In this document: piece by piece, positions 44,956-56,600 of the stretch | Layout: each line of letters starts with the position of its first letter | Position numbering within the stretch: position 1 is the stretch's first letter | Assembly: GCA_949358305.1 (NCBI GenBank) | Contig: OX442314.1 | Span: 36,203,608 to 36,267,607, forward strand | Origin: Strigamia acuminata | Taxonomy: Eukaryota > Arthropoda > Chilopoda > Geophilomorpha > Linotaeniidae | Reading direction: 5' to 3' | DNA length: 64,000 bases | Position numbers and translations under genes: made by a program | Notes under the pieces: generated by a model | The model's input: the letters and a program-made list of their open reading frames with translations, nothing else | The model's database searches: none | What the model was told of the DNA's origin: nothing

Positions 44956-47900
44956 TTAATTATTACGAATTCCAAGCGCTTGTTCCAATTCCACTCGCTT
45001 CTGTTGCACCTATAAAACAAATAATTGACAAAAATAAAAATAAAAACAAATTAAAAAAGCAAAAAAAAAAAATCTCACTTTGCTATAGAAATAACGGCAC
45101 ACGGCTTCCTGAGCCCACGGTTGGTAATAGAACTCGGCATGGCGTTCCTCTTCGGGATTCCCGACCACGTCGCTCATTGTCTGCGCCAACCACAAAATAA
45201 AAAATTAATATTAAACAAAAGAAACTAAAATCCCCACAATTAATTCCCATCACCTTCAAGTCCCTTGTCTGGGAAATCAGCCACTTGTTGATGAACTGCT
45301 GAGGGTCCTTAGCGAAACTGAGAAAGAACTCTCGATGCGTCTTCAATTGATTGATGGTTTCCACAGTCTCATGAATCTAGAAATTTAAAAATATATATAT
45401 TTAATTTAATTTAATTTAATTTTCCTTTATTCATATCACCTTATTGTCTAAAGATTGGATTTCCTGTTGATTAGCGGTCGAGAGAAGGAAATTACCCATT
45501 TGACTTTTCAGACTGTCGTCCTGAAAAATACAAAACTATTCAAAACCCCAATCACAACCATACCGTAATACAATATGGTTTTCATGACGAAAATGACGTT
45601 TCAGCAACGTTTTGACAATTTTGGACGCAACCGGTTATTTTTTCAAATTTCCCGGTTCCCGGTTCTTTGATTTTTCAACCTTTTTTAAGAAGCCAGATGC
45701 CGGTAAAACTCGAATTTGACCAGACTGTCGATAAACCCCGATTTTACCGACATGTCGTTATAAATGAGTAGAAATTTTTTCAATAAGAATTAAACCAAAA
45801 CAAACCCAAAAAGCGTTTTTAGATGACCAGAATGTAGGAAATTGGCCTAAATTTCTATAAATTTACCCAAAATTTAATAATACAAAGTGGCTACGTTCAT
45901 GTCCGACGTAAACGTATTATTTTCATAACGCCCTGTGATTGGTTGAGAGATGCATTGAAATACATTGATGAAAATCCTCATTTCGTCGACTTTGCTAAAA
46001 ACGGATAAGCTAAAACCTCGAGAACATCAAATTTGAGAAAACTTACGTCGAGGAAACGAATCGACATCAATGGTTCTCAGCCAATCACAGCGCGTCATGA
46101 AAATAATACGTTCACGTCGGACATGAACTTAGCCACTGCCTTGATAATAACAGTCGGATTATCAAGAAAACTCACATTTCTACCCCAAATTCCAACATAA
46201 TTAGTCGAATCGCGATATAACAAATTGTTAAAAATGACTTGGTTGGCCAGCCATAGAACACCATGTTAAATATTTTCGTTATAACGAAATTCAATATAAC
46301 GAATTATTCGTTATAACAAACAAGTTTTCATGTACACTGTAATACCCATGCGGGGTAATAGGGTAAAAATAAAATACTTTTTCGTCAACAAGTGCCTAAT
46401 TATCACACCTGGGAGCTTACCACTTCCACATCTATGTCATAACAAGCGGTTTTCTTCTGATCGGGTCCCTCAACACTAGAAAAGCAAAAAATAAAAAATA
46501 AATAAAAATCATATATTTTTGGGATGGATCGGAAATTGGAACCTGATGAGATGGTTGACGACGATTGGTTCGGGTGGATGGAGCAATTGGTTGAGCCGTT
46601 GAGGGATCTCCGCAAATTTCATGCGTGGACATTGGAAAATACGATCCAAATATTTATCGCAGTTGATGTATTCGCGCTCATGTGGATCCTGGAGTTTGTG
46701 AGTTTTGATGTATTGCCACAAGGCGGTTATGATCACCGGCCGGGTCTGAGTGTGGACTCCCAAGAGTCGCGCCAAACAGGGATCCAATTTATACTGCAAT
46801 GGCTGAAATAAAAGATTTATTTAAGCGCCCCATGCAATAATTGGAAAAAGTTATTACCGTATATTGTCGATTACTACGCGGGCCTCTAATTTTTACCAAT
46901 AACGCGCGGGCCTCGAATTGCGCGCGGGTACACAATTGGAGGCCCGAAATGTGCCAAAAAAAGATGACAAATGACACGTTTTGCATACGTTTCGGCAGAA
47001 AAACGTTTCAATTGTCACACTTTTAGGTGTTTTTTGTTGCCGATACGTTCAGGGTTTTAATAGCGCGCGGGCCAAATTTTTTTTCTAATAGCGCGCGGGT
47101 GCGCTTTTTACATATATACGGTACCTGGTAATCTAGCAGCAATAAGATAGTGCAGCGGACATTTTTGTCGCCAGGCCTCTTAACTTGAAAGCCATCTGTT
47201 TCTTGTGTGTTCGGTGTTCGATGCCACTATGTCGAAATGTTTTTTTTAATTTTTACTCAATTCACACATTCAAAACGAAGTGATTGTACCTCAACGAGAT
47301 GGTTATCCGGCCCGTATAAATCTTTATCCAACTCAATAACCAGACTCTTGAAAAAGGATGAATATTTTCGCTTTACTTTATTCGAGTCGTTTTTCGATAC
47401 CGCAGGCTGAAACAAACGAAACTAGTTTAAATTCTGTGCAAGAAATGTATGGAAATTGTTTAAAACTCTCACATCATCCAACAATCTTCCTTCGACACGT
47501 AATTCCCACGAAGCAACGGTTCCTTCTTCTCCATCCTGAATAAATAAATAAATTTGTAAATTCCACAATGATGAATGCCACTGTGCGGACTAGATAACGG
47601 CAAAAAAGCATTAAAACCGGATAAAAACCTTCAAAAAACATGAAAAATCGACTAAACAACATAAAAAATTGACTAAAAAACAAAAAATTGACTGACAAAC
47701 AAAAAATCGACTAAAAACATAAAAAATCGACTGAAAAACATAAAAAAATGGACTAAAAAACATAAATATCGACTAAAAAACCTAAAAATGGACAAAAAAA
47801 AATAAAAAATCTACTAAAAAAAATAAAAAATGGACTAAAAAAACAAAAAATCGACTAAAAAACATAAAAAATCGACTAAAAAACAAAAAATCGACTAAAA

Positions 47901-50313
47901 AACAAAAAATCAACCAAAAAACATAAATATCGACTAAAAAACAAAAAAAATCGATTAAAAAACATAAATATCGACTAATAAACCTAAAAAATGGACAAAA
48001 AAAAATAAAAAATCTACTAAAAAAAATAAAAAATGGACTAAAAAAACAAAAAATCGACTAAAAAACTGATAAAGCTCGGAAAAAAATCGATAAAACATCA
48101 ATAAAAAAATCGCCTACTGTTGTTCGGATAATCGAACGTTCGTATAACCGGTGTTCCGATAATCGAGGGTCTTATTCAAAACTGCCATTTTTTTCAGCAA
48201 TTACAACTTCACTTTTTCTACATTTGTTTAATGTAACTAACGAAGTCTGAACGTTACGAACGAAGCGTCCGGTTCATCGTTCGTGAAATTAAATACGGAA
48301 ACAATACCGTACTTTTGCAAAAATACGGTATTCTTGGTGTCTCAGCTGTGGCTACTATTCGAGTACTGGTTCACAAGTACCGTATATTATTGATTACTAC
48401 GCGGGCCTCTAATAGCCCGCGGACCTCGAATTGCACGCGGTGCAAATTTTATTTTTGCCAATAACACGCGGGCCTCAAATTGCGCGCGGATACATAATTG
48501 GAGGCCCGTAATGTGCCAAAAAAGGATGACAAATGACACGTTTTGCATACGTTTCGGCAGAAATTTACCGAAACATATGGAAAACGTCTCAATTGTCACA
48601 CTTTTAGGTGTTTTTCGTTGCCGATACGTTCAAAAAACCCAGCATGGGTTTAAATAGTCTGCGAGCCTCTAATACCGCACGGGTCAAAATATTTTTTTTC
48701 TAATAGCGCACGGGTGCACTATTTACAAATATACGGTATTTTACACATGAAACACAGCTAATTTAATTTTGGTATTACTTCTCCTTCCGGTTTGGCTGTG
48801 TAGAAGGTGTTGGATATAAATATTCTCAATTTCCTCTTCTGTTTCATTGGTCTTTTGAGCGACTCCTGAATGTCCAGCTGTTTGCGCATAATAGTCGCAT
48901 CCAGTTTCCTCTCAAACGACAACAAATCCATGTAGGCTTGTGACTCGGGCACTAAATCGCGGACCTGAAGTTGAATAGAAATGTCAATCTTTGATCGGCG
49001 TCGATTGTTTCTTTGCTATACTTTTTGGGGTAGGATTTTATCCGACATCTTTTTCTTTTTCTTGTTGCTAAGAAAATTGGAAGAAATGATTGGTTTTAAA
49101 TAAGAAAATAAAAACCGACGACTTTTCAATCTTTTATTTTTTGCAATGCCCAGTCTAAAAGGTCTATTCGTCAGAACACTTGAGTTTACTCTAGCACTTA
49201 CAAAGTAACTGTGTGCCATAAAAATGCATTTTTAGCCTGCCAAATTCATTTTTTTGCATGAAAAATTCATTTTGTGCCTAAAAAATGCATTTTTGTGCCT
49301 GAAAATTGCATTTTTGTGCCTGAAAAATACATTTTTGTGCCTAAAAATTAATTTTTGTGCCTGAAAAATTAATTCTGAGCCTAAAAGTTTAATTTTTCGG
49401 CCTAAAAAAATTCAGTTTTGGTTGCAAAAAGTTCATTTTAGTAAAGAAAAATTTAATTTCGCATCTAAAAATTCAATTTCGCATCTAAAAATTCAATTTC
49501 GCATCTGAAAATTCAATTTCGCATCTAAAAATTCAATTTCGCATCTAAAATTTCAATTTCGCATCTAAAAATTCCAATTTTTTCCCCCAAAAGTCCATTT
49601 TCTCATCTTTTCCCACATTTTGCCCCATTCACTTCCCCAACTAAATTTAAAAATACCTCTTTGGCGGTAGTTGTCTCGCATCCACCGGTCTCTTCCTAGC
49701 CTGATCAACACCCATAGCAACAACACTTGCAGGAATTTGTGGCATCCTTCCCTGATAAGGAAGACCCATACCTGGTGCACCCTGACCCTGCACCAAAGGC
49801 ATCCGACCAGGAACGACGTTCATTACAGGAAAACTCGGTCTTTGCTGCATCTAAAAACAAAAATAAAATAAACAAATAAACATTTTAAAAAAAAAAAAAC
49901 AGCACAAAAATAAATCTGTTTTACAGAATCCATTCGCTAATCCCGCGGCACCATGCAGAGCCCAATCGCAACATGGATGCCAAATTGCTCCGAATTTTGT
50001 GATTCCGTCACCCGATGTTAAAAATCGACGACAAAAACAAAATATTAAATGGTGGAAAAAATGGACCAATCAACGAGCGGTGTGGCGGCAAAGCGGCGCT
50101 GTCACTTTGGAAACGGGACGAAGTTGGGGCACCGAGCAGCGCGATGTTTTGACTCGTGCGGAATGACGAGCGAGGTGAAATGCAATTCAAAACACTTACT
50201 GGATATCCGGATTGATTATAGTGCCTCATGGGAGGACCAGGAGCAGGAAATCTCTGCTGCGGTGGCGGTGGGTTCGCTGCGCCTGGCATCGGGTAGCTCG
50301 GTCTGGTAGCCAT
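44956..50313 (-). CDS. SMARCD1: SWI/SNF subunit SMARCD1/BAP60 orthologue (13 exons)
   Basis: Coding exons on the minus strand: 50313-50200, 49850-49657, 49067-49022, 48964-48779, 47535-47473, 47406-47290, 47226-47125, 46802-46543, 46475-46421, 45520-45440, 45376-45254, 45180-45079, 45009-44956; 498 aa, the usual length. The protein is an accessory subunit of the BAF/SWI-SNF chromatin remodeller in the nucleus. Pro/Gly-rich N-terminus ([18 protein letters not shown]); [93 protein letters not shown] domain from [11 protein letters not shown] through [14 protein letters not shown] to [22 protein letters not shown]; and the C-terminal [13 protein letters not shown]. Alternative SMARCD paralog names are possible, as invertebrates usually have one gene. 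Confidence 0.96.
46857..47121 (-). mobile_element. MITE copy 1 (TIR CCGTATAT, TA duplication), SMARCD intron 7
   Basis: Ends CCGTATAT / ATATACGG flanked by TA at 46855-46856 and 47122-47123. Interior shares GGAGGCCCG..ATGTGCCAAAAAA, CGTTTCGGCAG and CACACTTTTAGGTGTTTTT with copy 2 at 48380. The outer TA supplies the T of the exon-7 splice donor (GTACCG at 47124). Confidence 0.85.
47640..48085 (+). repeat. AT-rich repeat, 19-21-bp unit, SMARCD intron 4
   Basis: Many copies of AAAAAATCGACTAAAAAACA with variants carrying ATGGACTAAAA or ATCTACTAAAA. Confidence 0.9.
48380..48736 (-). mobile_element. MITE copy 2, SMARCD intron 4
   Basis: 357 bp, same family as 46857-47121, with TA at 48378-48379 and 48737-48738. 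Longer by internal insertions. Ends 42 bp inside the donor side of intron 4. A related end, TTACCGTATTTCTTCG, lies at about 52372. Confidence 0.85.
49225..49590 (+). repeat. 20-bp minisatellite, SMARCD intron 2
   Basis: Left part has AAAAATTCATTTTTGTGCCTG-like units; right part (about 49440-49575) has GCATCTAAAAATTCAATTTC, exactly 20 bp, seven copies. Confidence 0.93.
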
Positions 50314-50569
50314 TTTGATGCCAGGGAAAGAATGGCGGGTTTGGGAAAAGGTGGTTTTTCGTTTTCTTTTCAAAAAAGATTTGTTTGTTTGGGATTTCAG
50401 ACGCTGGGTTGATTTATTTTGAGTTGTTTCAATGTTTTTAAGTTGGTTTTGGGGATTTTATTCTGCAGTTTGTTAGTATTTATTTGATTATTTCTCTGTC
50501 GGTTTTAAGATTTCGTTTCACGTTTCTTCTTTTCGGGGTTTTGGCGCCGGATTTGAAAGTGTTCACTTT

Positions 50570-50689
50570 CCCCCGTCGACATATCGTAACGAATCTTGTC
50601 GTTAAGTAACGCGTAACGTAAAGTGGACGTTACTTAACGACAAGATTCGTTACGACATGTCGACGGGGGACGTCCACCTTACGTTACGC
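50570..50689. repeat. Two interleaved inverted repeats upstream of SRPK-like gene 2
   Basis: Arms A (50570-50611) and A' (50628-50669) pair over 42 bp with one mismatch. Arms B (50611-50630) and B' (50670-50689) pair over 20 bp with one mismatch. The order is A-B-A'-B', so the two hairpins exclude each other. B and B' contain the CGTAACGTAA / TTACGTTACG pair also found before SRPK-like gene 1. Confidence 0.9.
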
Positions 50690-50769
50690 GTAGGAAAATT
50701 GTACGTATTGTACAATCAATACACATTTGTCCTGTATTGGTTAACTCCACACTGATTGGTCCAGTGACC

Positions 50770-50955
50770 TGTCATGTATGCAAAACGTGACATCATCACG
50801 TTTACAGAACGCGACATTATCACGTTTACAGAACGCGACATTAATGAGATATATAAACCCCCAACCATTGTTGAATAAAGTATCTGTTAATTCAGTTGTC
50901 TTAAGCATTGTAATACAACACACAATCATAAGTACACAATTCGATTTCAAACAAA
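50770..50955 (+). promoter_or_regulatory. Promoter of SRPK-like gene 2
   Basis: Three near-direct repeats of CGTTTACAGAACGCGACATT (partly TGCAAAACGTGACATCATCA) at about 50778-50843, then a TATA box ATATATAAAC at about 50849-50858, about 100 bp before the ATG. Confidence 0.55.
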
Positions 50956-52110
50956 ATGAACACGGTAATCAATTGGTTGAAAACTGTGACCGAGAGTAAA
51001 CAGACGAATAAATCAGTGTTGCGTCATTTCCCTTACGAACCAATAGCGGAACGCACTAATGACTCTGTTGCTGTACAGGCACAGGTCGATCAAAACTTAA
51101 ATTCCGTAGAAACTGATGGTTATTACCCGGTAGAAATTGGGGAGACATTTCACAACAGGTACACCGTTGTTCGCAAACTCGGCCAGGGATTTTTCTCAAC
51201 CGTTTGGTTGTGTACCGATCTAAAGCTCGCGAAATCAGTTGCTTTGAAGATCGTCAAAGGCGGACCCGGTTTCACTAATATGGCTAAAAAAGAAATTACA
51301 ATGCTGCAATATGCTGGGCATTACGACGGACCTCACAAGTCCAAAGTAATCCAGTTGCTAGACTGCTTCAATATTAAAAGTGACAACGGCACGCACATTT
51401 GCACCGTCTTCGACATTTTAGGCGACAATTTGGAGACACTCATGTTTAGGTCTGGAAATCGGGGTCTGCCATTAGTCGCCGTTAAAAGCATCATAAGGCA
51501 GGTTCTCGAAGCCTTAGACTACTTGCATAACACCTGCAACATGATCCACACAGACATTAAACCTGACAACGTTTGTGTGAATGTGAACCAAAGTGAAGAT
51601 ACGCCTAACTCGGTTTACGAAGTTACTTTGGCCGATCTAGGATTGGCGTGTTGGGTTAATAAGAAGTTCGCTCGGAGAATTCAAGCGTGGCCTTATCGGA
51701 GTCCAGAGGTCATCCTAGGAGCCGATTACGATGCAACTGCGGACATTTGGAGTACGGCGTGCATGGCGTTTGAGTTGGCGACGGGGCATTTACTTTTTCC
51801 AGCCGATTCTGTGTGTCAGGACGGATTCATGACGCAAGATGAAATTCTCCTGGCTCTCATGGTCGAGTTGCTCGGTGACGTGCCCAAGCAAATGGCCTTC
51901 TGCAGGAGCTTCTTCACCGGAAAGGGCAAACTCGTACGGTTTCCCGTGCTCAAACAGTATGGCCTCGTCCAACTGCTCACCGAAATGTACGAATGGGATG
52001 TCAAAGATGCGCGGGAATTTACCGGCTTTTTACTGCCCATGTTGGCCATTGATCCGAAAAAGCGAAATTCGGCGAAAGATTGCCTGAGACACAAGTGGCT
52101 TCGAGTTTAA
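50956..52110 (+). CDS. Intronless SRPK-like protein kinase 2
   Basis: 384 aa, single exon, close twin of the gene at 10837 (the C-terminal half is nearly the same). Gly loop RKLGQGFFSTVWL, VALKIVKGG, catalytic HTDIKPDN, ADLGLACWV, YRSPEVILG, DIWSTACMAFELATG, LLPMLAIDP and CLRHKWL. As in gene 1, the inter-lobe spacer of SRPK1/2 is absent. Differences concentrate in the N-lobe and the first 60 residues, so the two have diverged there while the C-lobe is conserved or homogenised. Predicted active SR-protein kinase; substrates unknown. Confidence 0.9.
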   Translation: MNTVINWLKTVTESKQTNKSVLRHFPYEPIAERTNDSVAVQAQVDQNLNSVETDGYYPVEIGETFHNRYTVVRKLGQGFFSTVWLCTDLKLAKSVALKIVKGGPGFTNMAKKEITMLQYAGHYDGPHKSKVIQLLDCFNIKSDNGTHICTVFDILGDNLETLMFRSGNRGLPLVAVKSIIRQVLEALDYLHNTCNMIHTDIKPDNVCVNVNQSEDTPNSVYEVTLADLGLACWVNKKFARRIQAWPYRSPEVILGADYDATADIWSTACMAFELATGHLLFPADSVCQDGFMTQDEILLALMVELLGDVPKQMAFCRSFFTGKGKLVRFPVLKQYGLVQLLTEMYEWDVKDAREFTGFLLPMLAIDPKKRNSAKDCLRHKWLRV

Positions 52111-53618
52111 TTTTAATATTTTAATATCCAAAATATGAGAATGTTACGTGGATTTACCATTGAAGAAAACATACCGTGCAGCCCGCTGTAATGAATGTAT
52201 GAACTCGACATGTGCAAGGAACTGGGCACGTTGTCAAAATTTGCGATTTGATTTGTCATTAATCAATCTGTTCCATTGACCTTGGAAACAGATTTAATTG
52301 CACTCCTATTTGACTAACTTGTAATTGTTATTAATTAATTAGGTCTCTAAATAAGATTTACTACATTTTATTACCGTATTTCTTCGAATAAAAGCCGAAA
52401 ATGCTCGTTCTGCAGGCGAGGCCTAATATTAGGCTTAATGCCGTCTGCGCGGAATGGGATGCGCTTAGCGACAAATTTCAACGATTATACAAATTTTACA
52501 ACAATTTTAAGTATTTTTATTTGATGATTAAACAAAACTAAGCATAAAATTTCGTCGTCCGTAAAACAACCCCATCGACCCATGTGCTGTGAAAATTGCA
52601 AAACTCATTTTAATATTACATTTTGATAAACATTTAACATGATCATAAGGCACACAAGTATTTTATACAAGAAAAAATATCAATACGTTACATAGATCGA
52701 AAAAGATTTTTTTTTTTGTTCTTTACAAAAATATTAATTTTTTATTTCTTCTCTCTATGAATGGGTTAGAAATTTAATTTCATTGATCAATTTCAGGTAT
52801 TGTTAGTACAAAATAATTGTCTTTCATAAATTGTATTCACAAATCCAATCTCGTATTAACTTTATAATTGAAAAAAATAATAATATATATATTTATTTAT
52901 ATGTAGAAAATATTCTTTTCTAAGTCTAAAATATTACAGTACAGTACCTACATTCAAAAATACAAACAATTCCTCAGATTTTTTACACTTTTTTCCAATT
53001 TTCTCAAAGTTAAGCTCAAGTTTGGCATGTTAAATGTAAAAAATTTTCATTTTCAGATCAGAATTTATCAATAAAACAAAAAATAACAAAAATATTCATT
53101 TTATTTGAACTTTCAAATAGAAAATTCAACCGGTTATTGCAAAAAAGAAAGAAACAGAGAATTCTAATCATCTTTTCAGATCAAATATCTTGCATAATAG
53201 CACATATTACCAGAAAAAAACACAAAATAAGATCTCATTGTTTGTTATTAGTACCTTGAAGCTGTATAAATACACCATCTAACAATATTAGACACAGAAA
53301 ATGAAGAATAAAGTATATTTTGATACAATTTCAAAAGTATTAGACCGCCTTTTGAGATTATGCACATTTTAGAGGCAGTGTTAACCGGTCCCGCATTATA
53401 ATTACGCCAAATTAGATAAATCCACACAAAAAGGCATTCTTTTCTCTATTTTTTTGGACCAATTTGCAATTTTTTAGGGACAAAATCAAGCTCACAGTCC
53501 ATTTACATGATAAATGACACATTAGTTTGCATGCAAAAATAAACTAATGCAAAGCGTCATATCGTTGTTTTCCAATTTTTCTTTATGATTCCAAACTTCT
53601 CGAGAGATTTCTCTTCCC
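52111..53618. other. Intergenic, no gene seen
   Basis: AT-rich, with the decayed MITE end at about 52372-52460 (shares GAATGGGATGCGC with FAR intron 5, 33266-33278). The right part is probably 3' UTR of the MARVEL gene on the minus strand. Confidence 0.5.
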
Positions 53619-56600
53619 TTAGTAAGTGGCGGTTGTGGTATTGCTCGATACCTGCCGTTCTCCCTGAGCTATGTTCCCCGAGCGCCAGCCACGGAACTTG
53701 ATGAAGGCGTCGTAGCCGTAAACAACCATGGCAACAAATCCAAAAAACTGGAAAATGCAAAAATTCTTGCTTAATATTGTTACGCATATACATAGGAGTG
53801 GTAAATTTATATTTTATGTTGAAGTTAAAAATAATGTCTGAAAATTATTTATTATATTTTTATTTATTTTTTTCATGCATCAAACGTTCAATAAAATCTA
53901 AATTGTCCCGCACAAAAATGAAGTAAACTCCATCGGTTGTCGGAATGCTAAAACTTTTTGCCGCCAGCATTTGCCCGCCATGGATGGCACTAAGCCTGTG
54001 CGATTACTCCTTGAAGGTTGAAGGTTGCGATACATCGCTTAGAACTAGCGGTGTAATCGCAAGATATCGCAATACCGCAAGATAACGCAATACCGCAAGA
54101 TAACGCACTATCACAATAACGCAAGATATCGCAATGTCGCAATGTATTGCGAAGGAAACTTATTTTCAATGATTAAAAGAAGAATTTATTTAAAAGCAAG
54201 TTTAGATTAAATGTGTGAAACTTAAATTAAGCAAATGAAAACTCAAATAAGTAAGTGGTTGTTCATGGCACGAAAGATCTGCTCCTCAGCGTGCTCAGAA
54301 CTCCTGAGTTGCGTTGTATCGGATATCGGTCACATATTCGCAAGTCGTTCGGTAAATCGCACATATCGCAATTGGCATGTATTGTGAAAACTGGAACTTT
54401 TAAATGTAACATGTGAAACTATTTTTTGTGAAAACTTAAACCCTTTTGGAGAAGAATATTTGAGACTTTAATTTGAGCGATTTAATTGGGAAAACTAGTG
54501 TTGAAAGAAAAGGAAGTTGATAATTGCTGCCAACTGCGTTGGTGTTTTGTTTGAGGTTTTTTGAACTTGTAATCCCCTACCCCTTTTGCCTCGTTTCTGA
54601 GAATTCACCCTTTTGCTCCATATAACGAGCCTGTTTTGTAGAATAAACTTAGTACCTGTTTTTACTTCAACCTGAGCAGTCGTGGTTATTTCTAACACAC
54701 ACCAAAAAGGAGACACTTTTTGCGCTGAGAGAAAACGATTTTTAAACTTGAAGTTACTCGAGACGAATACATCACGCTCACATTTTGTGCAGAATTCACA
54801 TGGTGCCGAAACCCGGGAGTGCGATTTGAACCGGTTAAAACTGAACTGTGAGTGTTGAAATTTCGTAAAATTGAAAAATGGAAGCGTTGACCAAGTTAAA
54901 ACGTCAACGTACAACGGTGCGGAACGCCTGCTCGAGGCTGACCAACGCTACGAACGATTTGTTGACTGCAAACCCGATTGACCTGCAAAAACTGAACCGA
55001 CACAGGGCACAACTCGTTGCCAAGAAGGAAATTTTGCAGACACTAGACGGGCAAATATACAACGAATTGGACGACGAGGCGGAGGCCACAGCTGACATGG
55101 AGCAGGCGGACATATATCAGGAGAGGCTGATCGACCAGGTGGAGGACCTGACCCAACGCGTGGCCGACGAGCAGAGAAACGAGGTTGGTCAAATTAATCA
55201 GGCAACAGCGGCTGCAAACCAGGCGAAACTGGAGGAGGCCCTCGCGGAGCAGATGCGAGTCAATCAACTGGCCATAACAGCACAAATTGCGGCGGCCCAA
55301 GTGCAGATTCAAATTCCACCAGCACCAGCTGTAGCAGGGGCAGAACAAGATGGCGGAACCATAAAGCTGCCCATGATTCAGATGGACAAATATAGTGGCG
55401 ACTCCACTAGGTGGTATGAATTTTGGTCGGGGTTCGAGATTGGGGTGGACAGTAACATTAAACTAAACGGAAAGGCCAAGTTGGTCTACTTGAAGACGAT
55501 GCTCGAGGGACCCGCTGCGAGTGTGATAGCGGGCCTCACACCCACTGACGCCAATTACGAGACGGCAAAAGCCCTACTGATTAACCGATTTGGCAAGAAA
55601 AGTGCAGTTATAAATGCACATCTCCGTGCATTAGAACGAATTCAGCCAGTTAAAAAATATAACGATTTGGTGGGTCTTCGAAAGCTATACGATGACTTTG
55701 AACTACACGTGAGATGCTTAGAAAATTTGGAGGTGCAGGTTTCAACATTTGGCGCATTGTTAAGCACCCGACTGATGGCAGCCATACCAGACGTGATCGC
55801 GAACGGCTTCGCTCAGAACGAGGGCGACGATGAAAACGATATTAAATCGTTTTTGACTTATTTAGACAAACAAATAGGATTGCGTGAACGGACCGCCGAG
55901 GCTAACAACTACAACAAGGAGGTCGTGAGCGAGGACAAGAAAACGCCGAAATTCGTCAACAAGGAACGAGATTGGGCGAAAAAGAAGAGTTTGAATTCAT
56001 CAGTGCAAGCCCTGTCCGTGAGTGCTACAGATTGTATTTTTTGCGAGGTGTCGGATCACACAACAACGGAATGCCCTCTCCCACCTCACAAACGGCGCAG
56101 AAATTGCATGAGAGCTGGTCGATGCTTCCTGTGCATGGACAAAAAACATCGTGCAAACAAATGCGAGTCGAAAACACGCTGCGACAAGTGTAAAAGGCGA
56201 CACAACACTGCATTGTGCGATGAAGAGGACGACAACGAGACCAAAACTACCGTGGTAGTGGAACATAATCACCCAGATTTATATTTCCAGGTCTTAATGG
56301 TGAACGTTGAATCCCAAACCAAACACAAAACGGTTCAATGCTTTTTTGACGGTGGCAGTCATAGGACTTTTGTAACAGAACAATTGGCCAAGGAGCTGGG
56401 AGCACAGGAGATCGGCGAACGACCAATGAACATCATGCCATTCGGAGAGACGACAATGCAATCAACCACGAGAAAATTGGTTCAGGTGACACTCAGAGCA
56501 ACAAATAATTTTGACAATTACATAGAAATTCACGCCATCGTGGTCCCCTGGATTACTGGACCAATAAACAAACGGGTCAACCCAGAGGTTAAATCGATGA

